46,164 nt of DNA from a bacterium (GTDB lineage: Bacteria; SZUA-79; Acidulodesulfobacterales; Acidulodesulfobacteraceae), in contig JAKAQP010000008.1 in assembly GCA_021822485.1 (NCBI GenBank), positions 1-46,164 of the forward strand, in the 5' to 3' direction. Shown piece by piece: positions 46,139-46,164 of this stretch. The translations under genes were made by a program, and so were the position numbers. Numbering within the stretch: the first letter of the stretch is position 1; each line of letters opens with the position of its first letter. The notes under the pieces were generated by a model. That model was given only the letters and a program-made list of their open reading frames with translations, searched no databases and was not told where the DNA came from.

Positions 46139-46164
46139 GATAAGACAGGATAAGACGGTAAGAC
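46139..46164. repeat. TAAGAC repeat array running off the window
   Basis: TAAGAC at 46141-46146, 46151-46156 and 46159-46164, within longer copies GATAAGACRGG at 46139-46149 and 46149-46159. About 80 bases of nearly pure A/T (46058-46138) precede it. The array continues past the edge, so its size is unknown. Confidence 0.55.

Overview
The window looks like a stretch of chromosome from an AT-rich, Gram-negative bacterium. Evidence for Gram-negative is a TolC-type outer-membrane channel with a fusion protein and RND pump, plus type IV pilus motor genes. The gene order (rimP-nusA-infB-rbfA-nrnA; xseB-ispA-dxs-tlyA; pilB-pilT-pilC-pilS-pilR) is of the kind found in deltaproteobacteria-like lineages (Desulfobacterota and relatives). 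The Lys/Ile/Asn-rich proteins and low GC would suit an uncultured group such as the Sva0485/Acidulodesulfobacterales clade, but that is a guess from style, not from a marker gene.

Left part, 1-16656, is entirely on the minus strand. Read in transcription order it holds a small membrane protein, a DUF4388 (PATAN) protein, aroE, the pilus motor set pilB, pilT and pilC, the PilS/PilR two-component pair, truA, and then the translation/transcription operon rimP-nusA-infB-rbfA-nrnA, whose last gene runs off the left edge. A good sigma70 promoter lies at the end of truA. It is followed by a 76-nt leader with two hairpins, the second an intrinsic terminator just before rimP, so this operon is probably attenuated.

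Middle part: a plus-strand operon at 16879-22392 (xseB-ispA-dxs-tlyA-TPR protein) starts from a promoter so close to xseB that the mRNA should be nearly leaderless. It converges on a minus-strand block, 29830 to 22389 (rnr, UbiB-like kinase, ribF, a histidine kinase and an NtrC-type regulator). An intact tRNA-Leu(CAG) follows, then plus-strand genes for a DUF3857/transglutaminase-like exported protein, CobO and malate dehydrogenase. Next come three minus-strand genes: a small membrane protein, a PAS-PAS-GGDEF diguanylate cyclase and a beta-CASP metallo-beta-lactamase nuclease.

Right part, 37873-45506: a tightly coupled TolC/fusion-protein/RND efflux operon, a small unrecognised membrane protein with a CxxC pair behind an operator-like inverted repeat, and a TlpA-like thioredoxin with CcdA (periplasmic thiol reduction). 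The window ends in a mobile-element scar, 45585-46164: the first 41 codons of a tyrosine integrase with promoter and ribosome site intact, three 11-bp direct repeats, the 3' part of a tRNA-Val(GAC) gene from anticodon loop to CCA, and two further repeat families that continue past the edge.

The pilus genes and the diguanylate cyclase may be linked: PilB carries MshEN-type repeats, a known c-di-GMP-binding module, and the cyclase keeps an intact GGEEF and an RxxD feedback site. No rRNA gene, CRISPR array or intact transposase was seen.
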